A stretch of DNA of 64,000 nt from Cellvibrionaceae bacterium. GTDB lineage: Bacteria; Pseudomonadota; Gammaproteobacteria; Pseudomonadales; Cellvibrionaceae. The position numbers and the translations under genes are program-made. Under the pieces are notes generated by a model, which saw nothing but the letters and a program-made list of their open reading frames with translations, made no database searches and was not told the origin of the DNA. Below are positions 34,210-45,400 of this stretch, piece by piece. Position 1 is the stretch's first letter. Each line of letters opens with the position of its first letter. The DNA lies in NCBI GenBank assembly GCA_021151825.1, contig JAGKWQ010000005.1, positions 434,001-498,000 on the forward strand, in the 5' to 3' direction.

Positions 34210-34562
34210 AGAATTCACTCTAATAAGTAATACAATTTATGTATTATTAAGTCGCTTAAAAAATTGCCGGACCGGCAAGGGCGGGCTAAAGTTAAGTCCT
34301 TGGGGCAATTAAAGCAAGGTTATTGAGCTTCAATATTTGCGTACTAAAAGCTATAAAAACGGAATAGATTACTCATATATTCAAACAGTTATGGCATAAC
34401 CCTAAAAACTGTGTTAAAAGTTTGCTTTTCAAAGATGGCGTTATTTTGACACTACTTTGAATGAAGGATTTAGTCGCGCGTCCCTGGCTCCACATTAACA
34501 ATATCAACCGATCAACGCGTATTTCTGGCAACTACGGCAATAACAAAAGGCAAGGTCAGAGT
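34210..34562. other. Intergenic region between gshB and pilG
   Basis: About 350 bp, A+T-rich, with no credible gene. It holds the divergent promoters of gshB-tonB-yqgE-ruvX and of the pil-chp operon. The only pattern I could single out is the sigma-70-like pair at 34446-34474; no operator is obvious. Confidence 0.6.
34446..34474 (+). promoter_or_regulatory. Possible sigma-70 promoter for pilG
   Basis: TTGACA (34446-34451), a 17-base spacer, then TTTAGT (34469-34474, four of six matches to TATAAT). It lies about 90 bp before the pilG ATG. Low certainty; no experimental or comparative support. Confidence 0.35.
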
Positions 34563-34958
34563 ATGGAAGTAACTTACGAAAGCCTCAAAGTGATGGTTAT
34601 AGACGACAGTAAAACCATCCGTCGCACGGCTGAAACACTGCTCAAAAAAGCGGGCTGTATGGTGATTACCGCCACCGATGGCTTTGATGCCCTGGCAAAA
34701 ATCGCTGATACCCGCCCCGATATTATTTTTGTAGACATTATGATGCCACGCCTCGATGGCTATCAAACCTGTGCCCTGATCAAAAATAATAGCGAATTCA
34801 AGACCACTCCGGTCATCATGTTATCCAGTAAAGACGGCCTCTTCGATAAAGCCAAAGGGCGTATTGTCGGCTCGGATCAATATCTCACCAAACCTTTCAG
34901 CAAAAGCGAACTGCTCGGTGCGATTGAAGCGCACGTCAAGCATTTAAAAGCTTCTTGA
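34563..34958 (+). CDS. pilG: PilG, CheY-like response regulator
   Basis: About 131 residues from the ATG at 34563, starting MEVTYESLKVMVIDDSKTI; the longer frame begins in the leader. The receiver domain has the acidic pair DD near 14-15, phospho-acceptor Asp in IIFVDIMMPRLDGY, and Lys in YLTKPF. PilG receives phosphate from ChpA and promotes pilus extension. It opens the Pil-Chp operon (pilGHIJK-chpABC), the surface-sensing chemosensory pathway of twitching. Confidence 0.95.
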   Translation: MEVTYESLKVMVIDDSKTIRRTAETLLKKAGCMVITATDGFDALAKIADTRPDIIFVDIMMPRLDGYQTCALIKNNSEFKTTPVIMLSSKDGLFDKAKGRIVGSDQYLTKPFSKSELLGAIEAHVKHLKAS

Positions 34959-35092
34959 CCCTGATGGGTGTTATTGGTTTTTAGGCTTTAGGTAGCAGGT
35001 GGAACCTGCTGATCTCCTGGATCAACTTCCAAAGGACTGTTTAATATTCGCCGCACTCCTCGCGGAACATTTATTCGTTTTTTGGAGCAATT

Positions 35093-35455
35093 ATGGCCCG
35101 AGTATTGATTATTGATGACTCACCTACGGAAACTTACAAACTCACCAGCATGCTCGAAAAAAACGGTCATGTGGTGATCACTGCCGATAATGGTGAAGCA
35201 GGTATTGCGTTGGCTCAAAAAGAGCTGCCCGATGTTGTATTAATGGATGTGGTAATGCCCGGTTTAAATGGTTTCCAGGCAACGCGCCAACTGACCAAAG
35301 CACCGGAAACGGCGCACATCCCAGTGATTATTGTGACCACCAAAGATCAGCAAACTGACCGTGTTTGGGGCATGCGTCAGGGCGCAAAGGCTTATCTGTC
35401 CAAGCCCATTACCCAGGAAGTGCTGATGGCGGCGATGGCGGAAGTATTGCGTTAA
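35093..35455 (+). CDS. pilH: PilH, CheY-like response regulator
   Basis: A 120-residue receiver protein. The Asp pair is in VLIIDDSPTETYKLTSMLE, the phospho-acceptor in VVLMDVVMPGLNGFQATR, and Lys in AYLSKPI. In P. aeruginosa PilH opposes PilG and favours retraction or drains phosphate. A good RBS (GGAG) precedes the ATG. It is 134 bp from pilG. Confidence 0.95.
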   Translation: MARVLIIDDSPTETYKLTSMLEKNGHVVITADNGEAGIALAQKELPDVVLMDVVMPGLNGFQATRQLTKAPETAHIPVIIVTTKDQQTDRVWGMRQGAKAYLSKPITQEVLMAAMAEVLR

Positions 35456-35598
35456 ACCGGACTCAACCCGTAAACGTGCTACCAGGGATATCGACGAAAG
35501 CGCTCAGAAGCTAATCGGGCAAAAATAACAAGCATCAATGCCGACCATCTGGTCAATACCAGCCACAGAGTTGATGCAATAAAGTTACGGACAGAGCT

Positions 35599-36141
35599 AT
35601 GTCAGAACCACAGGCTGCTTTTCAGGCCTTACTCACATTGGCGCAACGCAGTCGCGCGGCCGCAAGGGGTTTGCCTGCTCAGGCAGACATTCGGCCCCAT
35701 TGGAGCGGTATCGGTTTTTCGCTGATGGGCAGTTATTTTGTGGCGCCCATTGGTGAAGTGTCGGAGATGCTTGAAGTTCCCAATCACACTCACTTGCCTG
35801 GCGTCCAACCCTGGGTAAAAGGCGTAGCCAATGTGCGGGGGCGCCTATTACCGCTTTTCGATCTCGCCATGTTTTTTGGTGATCGCCTTACCGGCACGCG
35901 CAAACACCGCCGCGTACTAATTCTTGAAACCGAAACCCTGTATTCCGGCCTCATTGTTGACCAGGTTTTTGGTATGCAACATTTTCCCATGGATGAATAC
36001 AGTGAACAGGCAGGGACCATCGCAACCAGTATTTTGCCCTTTGTCACCGGCAGTTATCCCCAGGGTGGGGAGCGTTGGTCGCTGTTTCGACCTGCGCTAC
36101 TAGCCGAAGATCCGCGTTTTACCAACGCTGCAAAATCCTAG
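35599..36141 (+). CDS. pilI: PilI, CheW-like adaptor
   Basis: A 180-residue CheW domain protein. FSLMGSYFVAPIGEVSEMLE, LPGVQPWVKGVANVRGRLLPLFD and YSGLIVDQVFGMQHF are typical of PilI. It links the receptor PilJ to the ChpA kinase. A second CheW-like gene, chpC, closes the operon. Confidence 0.94.
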   Translation: MSEPQAAFQALLTLAQRSRAAARGLPAQADIRPHWSGIGFSLMGSYFVAPIGEVSEMLEVPNHTHLPGVQPWVKGVANVRGRLLPLFDLAMFFGDRLTGTRKHRRVLILETETLYSGLIVDQVFGMQHFPMDEYSEQAGTIATSILPFVTGSYPQGGERWSLFRPALLAEDPRFTNAAKS

Positions 36142-36313
36142 GAAGAGATACACACTGGATAGAAAAAACGCTGTAAGTAAATACCGTAAGTCAAACAAAG
36201 TGAGAAACCAATCAACGCTTTTTGGATGAGCTAGCCGCAATAACAGCCACAACAAACAAAAAGTGCAGTGGGACAGAAAAAATAAAACCGAACGCTGGTG
36301 TAGGAGTGCTTAG

Positions 36314-38467
36314 ATGAAAACTGATTCAAAGATTGCCGCTTTCCGGGCAAAACCGACGATAGTTGTCGCCTCGGTTGCGCTGGTAGCGTCATTTGTCGCT
36401 GCGATAATTTTTCTCTTCCTGATCGACCAGGGAAAGACCAACGACCAGCGTTACCTGCAACAAGCCGCTGACTTGCGTGCACAGGCTTATCGTTTGACCT
36501 CGTTAGCGCGCGACGCGACATCCGGTGACGAAAAAGCCTTTGCCGAATTGACCGGCGTAGTCCAGAGCATGGACGGTACCTGGAACATGTTGCGCACCAG
36601 CGATGACAGCACCAAGTCCGCACTGGCAGCGGAATTCAAAGCCTATGGTGATATTTGGGACCGTGCGAAAGCCAATGCCCAGGACATCGTAAACAACAAA
36701 GACGTTATCGTATCGCTCAATAATGTTGGCAAAACCCTGAATGAAAACCTGCCGTCTTTGCAAACCGAGCATAACGATATCGTAGATATCCTTATGGAAT
36801 CTGATGCACCGACTGACCAATCGATTCAGGCCCAGCTGCTCTCCTGGCGCGTAGAACGTATCGGTCGTAACATCGATAAAATGCTGCGCGGTGACGCTGA
36901 CGCCAGCACTGCAGCAGACCAATTTAACCGCGACGCCAACTTCTACGCCCGTGTATTAACAGCGATGAAAGAAGGTGACCCGGCACTGCGTATCACCCGT
37001 GTATCTGACTCCCAGGCGCGCGCCAGCCTTGAAAAAATTACCCAACTCTTTGCGAGCGTTAATAAATCAATCCAGGAGATGGTGAACGGCTCTACCACTT
37101 TGTTCCGTGCCCGTCAGGCATCTGACGCACTGTTGAGTGACAACCCGCAATTGCTGCAAGCACTGGCCACTATTTCAGACCGTATCGCAGTACAGGCAGA
37201 TACGCGCCCTATTAACAACAAAGTTGTGTTTGTGTTGGCGGCAATTGCACTGATTTCACTGTTCTACATCGGCTTCAACCAATACATGGGCGCACGTAAA
37301 CGCGCTGACGAAACCGCTGATACCAACGAGCGTAACCAGACGGCGATTTTGCGTCTCCTCGACGAACTGGCCGACCTCGCAGACGGTGACCTGACGACTA
37401 CCGCAACCGTAACCGAAGACTTCACCGGTGCGATCGCCGACTCTATTAACTTCACCATCGACCAGCTGCGTATCCTGGTAGCGCGAATCAATGAAACCGC
37501 GGTAAACGTATCCGCCGCTGCGCAAGAAACCCAGCAAACTGCATTGCATCTCGCCGAAGCTTCTGAACACCAGGCGCAAGAAATTGCCGGTGCATCTGCG
37601 GCGGTAAACGAAATGGCGGTGACCATTGACCAGGTATCTGCAAACGCCGCCGAATCGGCAGCGGTAGCGGAGCGCGCAGTATCGATCGCAGGCAACGGTG
37701 CGAAAGTGGTACAAAACACTATCAACGGGATGGATACCATCCGTGAGCAGATTCAAGATACTTCTAAACGTATTAAGCGCCTCGGTGAATCGTCACAAGA
37801 GATCGGTGATATCGTAAGTTTGATTAACGACATTGCGGACCAAACCAACATCCTCGCACTTAACGCGGCAATTCAGGCATCGATGGCCGGTGACGCAGGC
37901 CGCGGATTCGCGGTGGTAGCGGACGAAGTTCAACGCCTTGCGGAACGTTCCGCAGCAGCAACCAAGCAGATCGAAGCGCTGGTAAAAACCATTCAGAACG
38001 ATACCAACGAAGCGGTAATTTCGATGGAACAAACCACCTCTGAAGTGGTTCGCGGTGCGCGCCTCGCACAGGATGCGGGTGTGGCACTGGAAGAAATTGA
38101 AAACGTATCGTCAAGCCTTGCGGAATTGATCCAGAACATTTCCAACGCTGCGCGCCAACAAGCATCGTCTGCGGGTCACATCTCCAACACGATGAATGTT
38201 ATTCAAGAGATTACCACCCAAACCTCTGCCGGTACCTCTGCGACCGCACAGTCGATTGGTAACCTCGCCGAAATGGCCCTCGACCTGCGTGAATCTGTAG
38301 CGGGTTTCAAACTTCCGGAAGAAGACATGTCGGAAGGTCGTGCCAACGCGGCGCGCCACGCTATGTCTACACCGGCGATGGATTTTGATAGCGCTACGGA
38401 AGTTATCGATCTGGACGATGAATTACTGCCGGACGACGACGTCTTCGGGCATCCCTCAAAAGCTTGA
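36314..38467 (+). CDS. pilJ: PilJ, methyl-accepting chemotaxis protein for type IV pili
   Basis: A 717-residue receptor. TM1 lies near residues 15-37 (VVASVALVASFVAAIIFLFL), a periplasmic helical region with two PilJ-type repeats extends to about 300, TM2 lies near 306-328, then HAMP and the cytoplasmic signalling hairpin, whose tip is the conserved IADQTNILALNAAIQA near 506-521. GDAGRGFAVVADEVQRLAERS follows it. It senses pilus retraction or surface contact and controls ChpA. The C-terminus ends in an acidic tail (VIDLDDELLPDDD) without a CheR-docking pentapeptide. Confidence 0.95.
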   Translation: MKTDSKIAAFRAKPTIVVASVALVASFVAAIIFLFLIDQGKTNDQRYLQQAADLRAQAYRLTSLARDATSGDEKAFAELTGVVQSMDGTWNMLRTSDDSTKSALAAEFKAYGDIWDRAKANAQDIVNNKDVIVSLNNVGKTLNENLPSLQTEHNDIVDILMESDAPTDQSIQAQLLSWRVERIGRNIDKMLRGDADASTAADQFNRDANFYARVLTAMKEGDPALRITRVSDSQARASLEKITQLFASVNKSIQEMVNGSTTLFRARQASDALLSDNPQLLQALATISDRIAVQADTRPINNKVVFVLAAIALISLFYIGFNQYMGARKRADETADTNERNQTAILRLLDELADLADGDLTTTATVTEDFTGAIADSINFTIDQLRILVARINETAVNVSAAAQETQQTALHLAEASEHQAQEIAGASAAVNEMAVTIDQVSANAAESAAVAERAVSIAGNGAKVVQNTINGMDTIREQIQDTSKRIKRLGESSQEIGDIVSLINDIADQTNILALNAAIQASMAGDAGRGFAVVADEVQRLAERSAAATKQIEALVKTIQNDTNEAVISMEQTTSEVVRGARLAQDAGVALEEIENVSSSLAELIQNISNAARQQASSAGHISNTMNVIQEITTQTSAGTSATAQSIGNLAEMALDLRESVAGFKLPEEDMSEGRANAARHAMSTPAMDFDSATEVIDLDDELLPDDDVFGHPSKA

Positions 38468-38549
38468 TAAAACAATGCCGCCACTAACCCTGGCGGCATG
38501 CTGGTAACTGTCTGGCAAAAAAAGCTGGTAGCGATACAAGTTAGTCACT

Positions 38550-39407
38550 ATGGCCTGGTCATTACGCACATTACCTACACTCTCCGAAGACCAGTTTCTC
38601 CAATGGGGCAAACTTTTGGAGGAACGTACGGGCATACAACTGGTGTTCCAGCAGAAAGCCTGGCTTGAATCGCAGATCTATACGCGTTTGCGCGATATGG
38701 GTTACAGCGATTACGACAGTTATTATTTGTTTGTCGCTGAGGAAAGCGTCGATTCCAAACTGGAGTGGGCACGTCTGGTAGATCGCATCGCGGTGAAAGA
38801 AACCAGCTTTTTCCGCCATCGCGAATCCATTGAATATGTGCGCAACTATCTCCAGCAAAAAATTAATAACCAGGCGCTCCACGACAGTTTTGATGTGTGG
38901 AGCCTGGGTTGCGCAACCGGTGAAGAAGCCTATTCACTGGCGATGGTCGTCAACGATTGTTTTGAACTGGCGGCGATAAGCCCTTTTTATGGCATTACCG
39001 CCATGGACATCAGCCCCTCAGCATTGGCAACAGGTCGCAAGGGGCATTACGGCAAGCGTCGGGTTGAGCAAGTAAAACCGGACGAAGCCAAACGCTATCT
39101 GCAATTGTGCGCAGATGGCAGCTACGAAGTTGTGAACAAATTGCGTGATCGTGTGTGTTTTACCCAGAGCAACATTATCAATGCACGGCAATTGCCGCAG
39201 GTTCAGGTCGATGTGATTTTCTGCCAAAACCTGTTGGTGTATTTCCGCCGCTGGCTGCGCCGCGATGTATTGAATGCTCTGGTCGACCGCCTCAAACCGG
39301 GCGGTTTATTGATTGTTGGTCTGGGTGAAGTCATGGATTGGGAGCACCCGGACATGCAGCGCACCAATGATGACCAGGTGCAAGCCTATATTCGCCAGAC
39401 ACATTAA
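38550..39407 (+). CDS. pilK: PilK, CheR-type MCP methyltransferase
   Basis: A 285-residue protein. The CheR N-terminal helical part contains VKETSFFRHRESIEYVR. The SAM-binding motif is VWSLGCATGEEAYSLA near residue 116, and VDVIFCQNLLVYFRRW and LKPGGLLIVGLGE follow. It would methylate PilJ glutamates for adaptation, opposed by ChpB. Confidence 0.93.
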   Translation: MAWSLRTLPTLSEDQFLQWGKLLEERTGIQLVFQQKAWLESQIYTRLRDMGYSDYDSYYLFVAEESVDSKLEWARLVDRIAVKETSFFRHRESIEYVRNYLQQKINNQALHDSFDVWSLGCATGEEAYSLAMVVNDCFELAAISPFYGITAMDISPSALATGRKGHYGKRRVEQVKPDEAKRYLQLCADGSYEVVNKLRDRVCFTQSNIINARQLPQVQVDVIFCQNLLVYFRRWLRRDVLNALVDRLKPGGLLIVGLGEVMDWEHPDMQRTNDDQVQAYIRQTH

Positions 39408-39477
39408 TAGCTAAAAAAAACAACTACCAAAAATAGCAAAGTCGCATCGAGCGAAAATAAAGAGAGGATAGTTCTGC

Positions 39478-42400
39478 ATGGCAGACAATCGCAATTTTGC
39501 CGCGTTGGATTGGTTGATCCATGAGATCAGCGAAACGCTTAAAGAAGCGCGCCAATCGCTCGAAAGTTACGTGGAAAATCCTAAAGATGCCGCGCGCATC
39601 CGTTTCTGCCTGACCCACATCCATCAGGTGCACGGCAGTTTGCAAATGGTGGAGTTCTACGGCGCCGCCATGCTCGCCAGCGAAATGGAACAATTAACCC
39701 AGGCGATGATCGCCAACAGCGTCGCCAACGCCAGTGAAGCGCAAGAAGTATTAATGCGCGCGATTTTGCAATTCCCGCTTTATCTGGACCAGGTAAAAGC
39801 TACCCGTAAAGACAACCCGCTGATTGTGCTGCCGCTGCTCAATGACTTGCGTGCCGTGCGCGGCGAAAGCTTGCTCACCGATACCAAACTGTTCGTTCCC
39901 AATTTAACGCCGGCCAAAAAGGTGAGCGGCGCGCGTCTGCCAGTCACCAATGACAACGTACAATTCCAGGCGATGGTGCTTAAGCTGCGCCAGATGTATC
40001 AATACGCCGCATCCGGTTTTATTCGCGGGGTAAACCCCGACGAAAATCTGGCCTATTTGCAAAAAGCCTTTTCCCGCCTGCAAAAGTTAACCCACGGCAC
40101 CGCGCGTTTTGCGCTTTGGGATATTTGTGTGGCGTTGGTGGAAGCGATTGAAATCGACGCGATTGAAATCAGCGTTGCCGTTAAAAATTTGCTGCGCCAG
40201 CTCGATAAAGAAATCAAAGTCCTCGCCGTTCACGGTGTTAAAGCGCTGAACAGTTTTACCAACGATGAGTTGATCAAAAACCTGCTCTATTACGTCGCGC
40301 GCGCGGGCAAACACGCGCCCGGCTTTCCGCCCAACTCCCATTTACAACGTATCTACGAAACTTACCATTTGGAAGAAGCGTTGCTGGAGGGCAAGGAAAC
40401 TGGCGACGAAAGCCAGAACATGCTTTCTGTTCCCGACGCCGACGCCATGCGCTCGGTGGTCGGCGCGCTGAAAGAAGAACTGAACCTGATCAAAAACAGT
40501 CTGGACGTTTGTCTCGCTGGCGGTGATACCCAGGCGACCCTCAACGATGCGTTACCGATTGTTAAGCGAGTTGCCGATACTCTCGCCGTATTGGGCTTGG
40601 GCGATTTGCGCAAACGCATCCTTGAACAGGGCGCTGCCCTGGAGCTGGTGGTTGAATCCCACAGCCAGTTGAATGATGAACAACTGCTCGCCATTGCAAG
40701 CCAGATTATTTCGGTTGAAAACGCGCTGGAAAGCCTGACCGAACCCGGCGGCCAGGACCCAAAAAACACCGAAGAAACCGATATTACCTTGACCCGCGCC
40801 AAAGAATCGGTGCTGCGCGAATCGCGCAATGGCCTGGAACATGCCAAAGACGCCATCATCGAATACATCGCGTCCCAGTGGAATCGCCAGCATTTACAAA
40901 GCGTCCCTACGACCTTGCGCGAAATTCGTGGCGGTCTGGAAATTATGCCGCTGCCGCGCCCCGCGCGAATTCTCGGCGCTTGCGCCCGTTTCATCGAAGA
41001 GCAATTGCTGGAACAGGAAAGTACGCCGCAGTGGGCCACGCTGGATACCCTGGCTGATGCAATCACCAGCGTTGAGTATTACCTGGAGCGTTTAAGCAGT
41101 GGTGGCCGCAAAGACGAAAACGATTTACTGCTCAGTGTGGCCGAAGAAAGTGTTGCCAGTTTGGGTTATGGCGTTGCCAAAACTGGCAAGCCTGATTCCG
41201 CAGTGCACGCTGAAACACGGGATACCGCTGGTGCTACTACTGTAGACACCGGAACCACCGAAGAAGCTGAATTGGCAGCAGCGTACGGCAAAACAATTTA
41301 TACCGAACCGGCAATCGCCACCGAGGAGGAAGCATCCTCCCAACTCGAAGCTATTTACGCCCAGGCCGTACCTGAAACCATTGACGCCGTTGTTGAAGAC
41401 AGCACCAATGAAACCGGAATTGCGCTGGATGATGAAATTACTTCAGTCGCTGAAGCGCCTGTCGTCATTGATCAACCCGATGAGATTATTGCAGCAAACG
41501 ATGATAGCGAGTCGGAAGTTGTTGCCGAAGAAGCGACGCTGATTGCAACCAATAATGCACCAGTTATCCAACGCCAGAACAACGAAGATATCGACGATGA
41601 AATTATTGAAATCTTCATTGAAGAGGCCGGTGAAGTTACTGAAAACATCGGCGAATACTTCCCGCGCTGGGCGCAAAACTTTGAAGATAACAACTCCCTG
41701 ATCGAATTCCGTCGCGCTTTCCACACCTTGAAAGGCAGTGGCCGGATGGTAGGCGCCAATGAAATCGGTGAGCTGGCCTGGTCGATCGAAAACATGCTCA
41801 ACCGTGTGATCGACCACACCATAGTCGCGCAAGCGGTGCATGTGCATATCATTGAAAAAGTGCGTGGCTTGCTGCCAGATATGATCGCCGCCTTCCGCGA
41901 CAACCAACCGAACCCGCATGCTGCATTAGCTGAAACCTATCGCCAGCAGGCCCAATCCCTGTCACAAGGCGTCATCCCTGATGCGCTCCTGACCGAACTG
42001 GAAACAGCACCGGCAGGCCAAGCCAATGCCGCTGATATCAGTGCTCACACTGACGAAGCTGAATTAGTCGAAGCTTCGATTGACAGCGAAGACGATGAAG
42101 CGGATCTGGTGCTGGAAGACGACCTTGTTGACGAAACAAACGCGATAGACCCTGCGGATGAAGATGAGATCATCAGCCTTGAAGACGATATCGTTGTCGC
42201 CCACAGTACTGAACCGGTTATCGAACTGATTGAGGAAGAAACGGCTGAAGCCGAGGAAATCGAGCTAAGCCAAGCCTATACCGAACATCAAAGCACCCAT
42301 TTCAATTACAACGAATCGGTCGATGAAGACATCGATATTGATGACCCGGACGCCCAGCTTTGGGACATCTTCGGTGCTGAAGCCATCTACCATTTGCACA

Positions 42401-45400
42401 TCGTGCAGCAATTTATCCAGCGGATGGAAGCCGAAGCGCCCATCTATGAACCGCCCAGCGAAGACATGCAGCGCGCCCTGCACACGCTGAAAGGCAGCGC
42501 ACATATGGCGGAAGTGACACCAGTCGCCGAGCTGGCCACACCGCTTGAACGCTTTGTTAAAGAGTTGCGCTCATATCACGTCAACATCAACGACGATATC
42601 CTCCAATTGTTGCGTGATGCCGTCAGTTATACCCAAATCGCCCTCCATCAGATTGAATCAGGTGAAACGGTAGATATTCCACGCCTGAATCAATTCATAG
42701 CGCGAGTGCATGAACTGCGTGAAATTCATATCGCCCCCCTGGTCAGCCTGCAAGAGTTGGATGAAAGCGGCAAGCGCCCGGTAGATCCGGAATTGCTAGC
42801 CATTTTTATGGCCGAGGAAATGAATCTGTTGTTGGATGCGGACCAATTTATCGCCCAATGGCAGAACAACCCGGGCGACGCTACTCACCTGGTGCCGGTA
42901 ATGGACGAACTGGGCAAGCTGACCCTGGCAGCAGCCCATGCTTATTTGCCTGCAATGGCTGAACTCAGCGCCAAACTGCACAATATTTACGAAGCCATCA
43001 TTGCCGATCAACTGCGTTACTCACCCGCTATTTGCGGCACCCTGAACAGCGCTCACACAGCCCTGCTCGATATGGTCGATGCCATCGCCGCCGGCCAGAA
43101 TCTGAATGGTATTCCCGATGCCATCAATGAATCGTTGGACGAACTGCTCAGCAATGAAGTCGTCACTATCACCAGCCTGGCAAACGATCCAATACCAGTG
43201 ATCAGTGAAGAGATTCCGCTGATTGATCAGGTAGTGGAAGAAGATTCACCCGGGGCCGCCAATAGTGAATTTGATGCGCTACCAACGCTGGACGTTGAAG
43301 CATTTGTCGAGGCTGGATCAGCCGATGAAACACTGGTACTTGAAGAGAATGACGAAGCAGAAGCCGGCGATATTGATGAAACTATCGATTTAGGTGAAGT
43401 GGTTGAGCTGACTGATGAGGTTGAACTGAAGGCAACGTCAGATAACGACACTGAAGAACTTGAAATCATTGACCTGGGTGAGACTGTAGATCTGGGCGCC
43501 GCCGTGCTGGGAGAATCGATAGATTTCTCTGGGATTAGTGCCGCTGATGAAACCCTCGAGCTGGATCATCCCACCCATACTTTTGAATTCAACTCTATCG
43601 AACTCGATGATGAAGTTATTGAAGTCATCGAACCAGGCCCTGCACCAGAACTGGAGCATGGAACTGGTGAAGCGGGTGAAGATATTGTTTTTGTCGAGAC
43701 CATCGATCCGGACGAAACTCTCGATCTATCTGACGAACCTGTTCTGCTTGATGAGGCTATCGAACTCGCCGAATTTACCGAAGCCGAACCGGAATTCACT
43801 GCTGCGGATGGAATAGTTGAACTCGAATCTGTAGACCTTAATGAAGCGGCAGAACTGGGCGAAGTGATCAACATTGCCAGCGCGTTCACTCCGGATGAGG
43901 CCATCCACCTGGATGAAGCTATCGACCTGACCGACCCGGCGGAGCTGAATGATGTCGTCGAGCTGATCGACGAAGATGCCTACATATTGGATGAGCAGAT
44001 TCCGGAATTGATCATCGAAGCCGAAGCCGAAGCCGAAGCCGAAGCCGAAGCCGAAGCCGAAGCCGAAGCCGAAGCCGAACAATATGCTGTGGAGTCGTTC
44101 GACGAAGAGCAAGAAGATGACGATTTCGACCCTGAAATTGTAGAAATCTTCCTCGAAGAAGCCGGCGAGCTGCTGGAAGAGATCGATGGCTCCCTTAACG
44201 AATGGCAAGACGATTGGAACAACACAAATTGTGTGGAACAACTCAAACGTTCCCTGCACACCTTCAAAGGTGGTGCACGCCTCGCGGGCATGATGGATCT
44301 GGGCGACCTTTCCCACGATTTTGAAACCGTGCTGATCGAAATGGATGAAGATGCGGAGCTGGATCAGTCCTTCTTCAATCGCCTCCATAACTTCCAGGAT
44401 CGCATGCACTCCGGCGTTGACCTTGCGCGCTCGCGCCTGAGTGGCGATGCTGCACCCGAGCCAGTAGTGCCCAAATTGCAAGCAGAGGCCGAACCGCCGC
44501 TGCTGGAAAACTATGTCAGTGTTGATGAAGTAGTAGACGATATCCGCTTTGTGGCGGCAGACCTTATCGTCGAACAAGATCCCAACGAGCCTGAAGGCGC
44601 TGGCGATGATCACAGCGAATCACCGGCATTCGATAAGCCACGCGTAGTCGTAGATAACACCCGTGAAACCCCGGTTCCGTATGGCACTGATGGCTTCGCT
44701 ACCGAAAAACCAAACGTGCTCACGTTCGCCCCCAAAGCCAAGCCGGTTAGCACCAATACCCCAACTGTTCCGGGTACCGAATACGGCGGCGGCTTGCGCG
44801 CGGGTAATACCGGCCCGGCACAAGTACAGCACTTGGCAGCCCGCCGTACCGGCCCGCAAGAAGTGGTTAAGGTGTCCGCCGAACTGCTGGAAGAACTGGT
44901 AAATCTCGCGGGTGAAACCTCTATCAGCCGTGGCCGTATGGAGCAACAAGTCAGCGACTTGAGCGGTTCAATCGAAGAGATGGATTCCACCATCCAGCGT
45001 TTGCAAGAACAGCTGCGTCGCCTGGATATCGAGACCGAAGCCCAGGTTCTATTCCGTCAGGAACAAATGGCCCAGCACGAAGAATTCGATCCGCTGGAGA
45101 TGGACCGTTACTCGCAGTTACAGCAGCTGTCGCGCTCGCTGATCGAGTCCGCGTCCGACTTGATGGACCTGAAATACACCCTCGCGGATAAAACCCGCGA
45201 CACCGAAACCCTGCTGCTGCAACAGTCGCGTATTAACACCGACTTGCAGGAAGGCCTGATGCGCTCGCGCATGGTGCCCTTCTCGCGTCTGGTGCCGCGC
45301 TTGCGCCGTATCGTGCGCCAGGCGGCGAGCGAACTGGGCAAGGAAGTGGATTTCGAACTCGATAATGTCGAAGGCGAACTGGACCGTACCGTTCTGGAAC

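Noticed and set aside
40362..41066. Minus-strand ORF of 234 codons in chpA
   Set aside because: Ser/Arg-rich shadow frame opposite the continuous ChpA frame; no homology-like motif.
44017..44076. Possible CRISPR or VNTR array from the regular GAAGCC units
   Set aside because: The units are pure 6-bp tandem copies with no spacers and lie in frame within chpA; it is a microsatellite only.
43726..44613. Long minus-strand ORF opposite chpA with FGFGFG repeats
   Set aside because: It is the shadow of the GAAGCC repeat and surrounding chpA coding sequence; chpA's domains account for the region.
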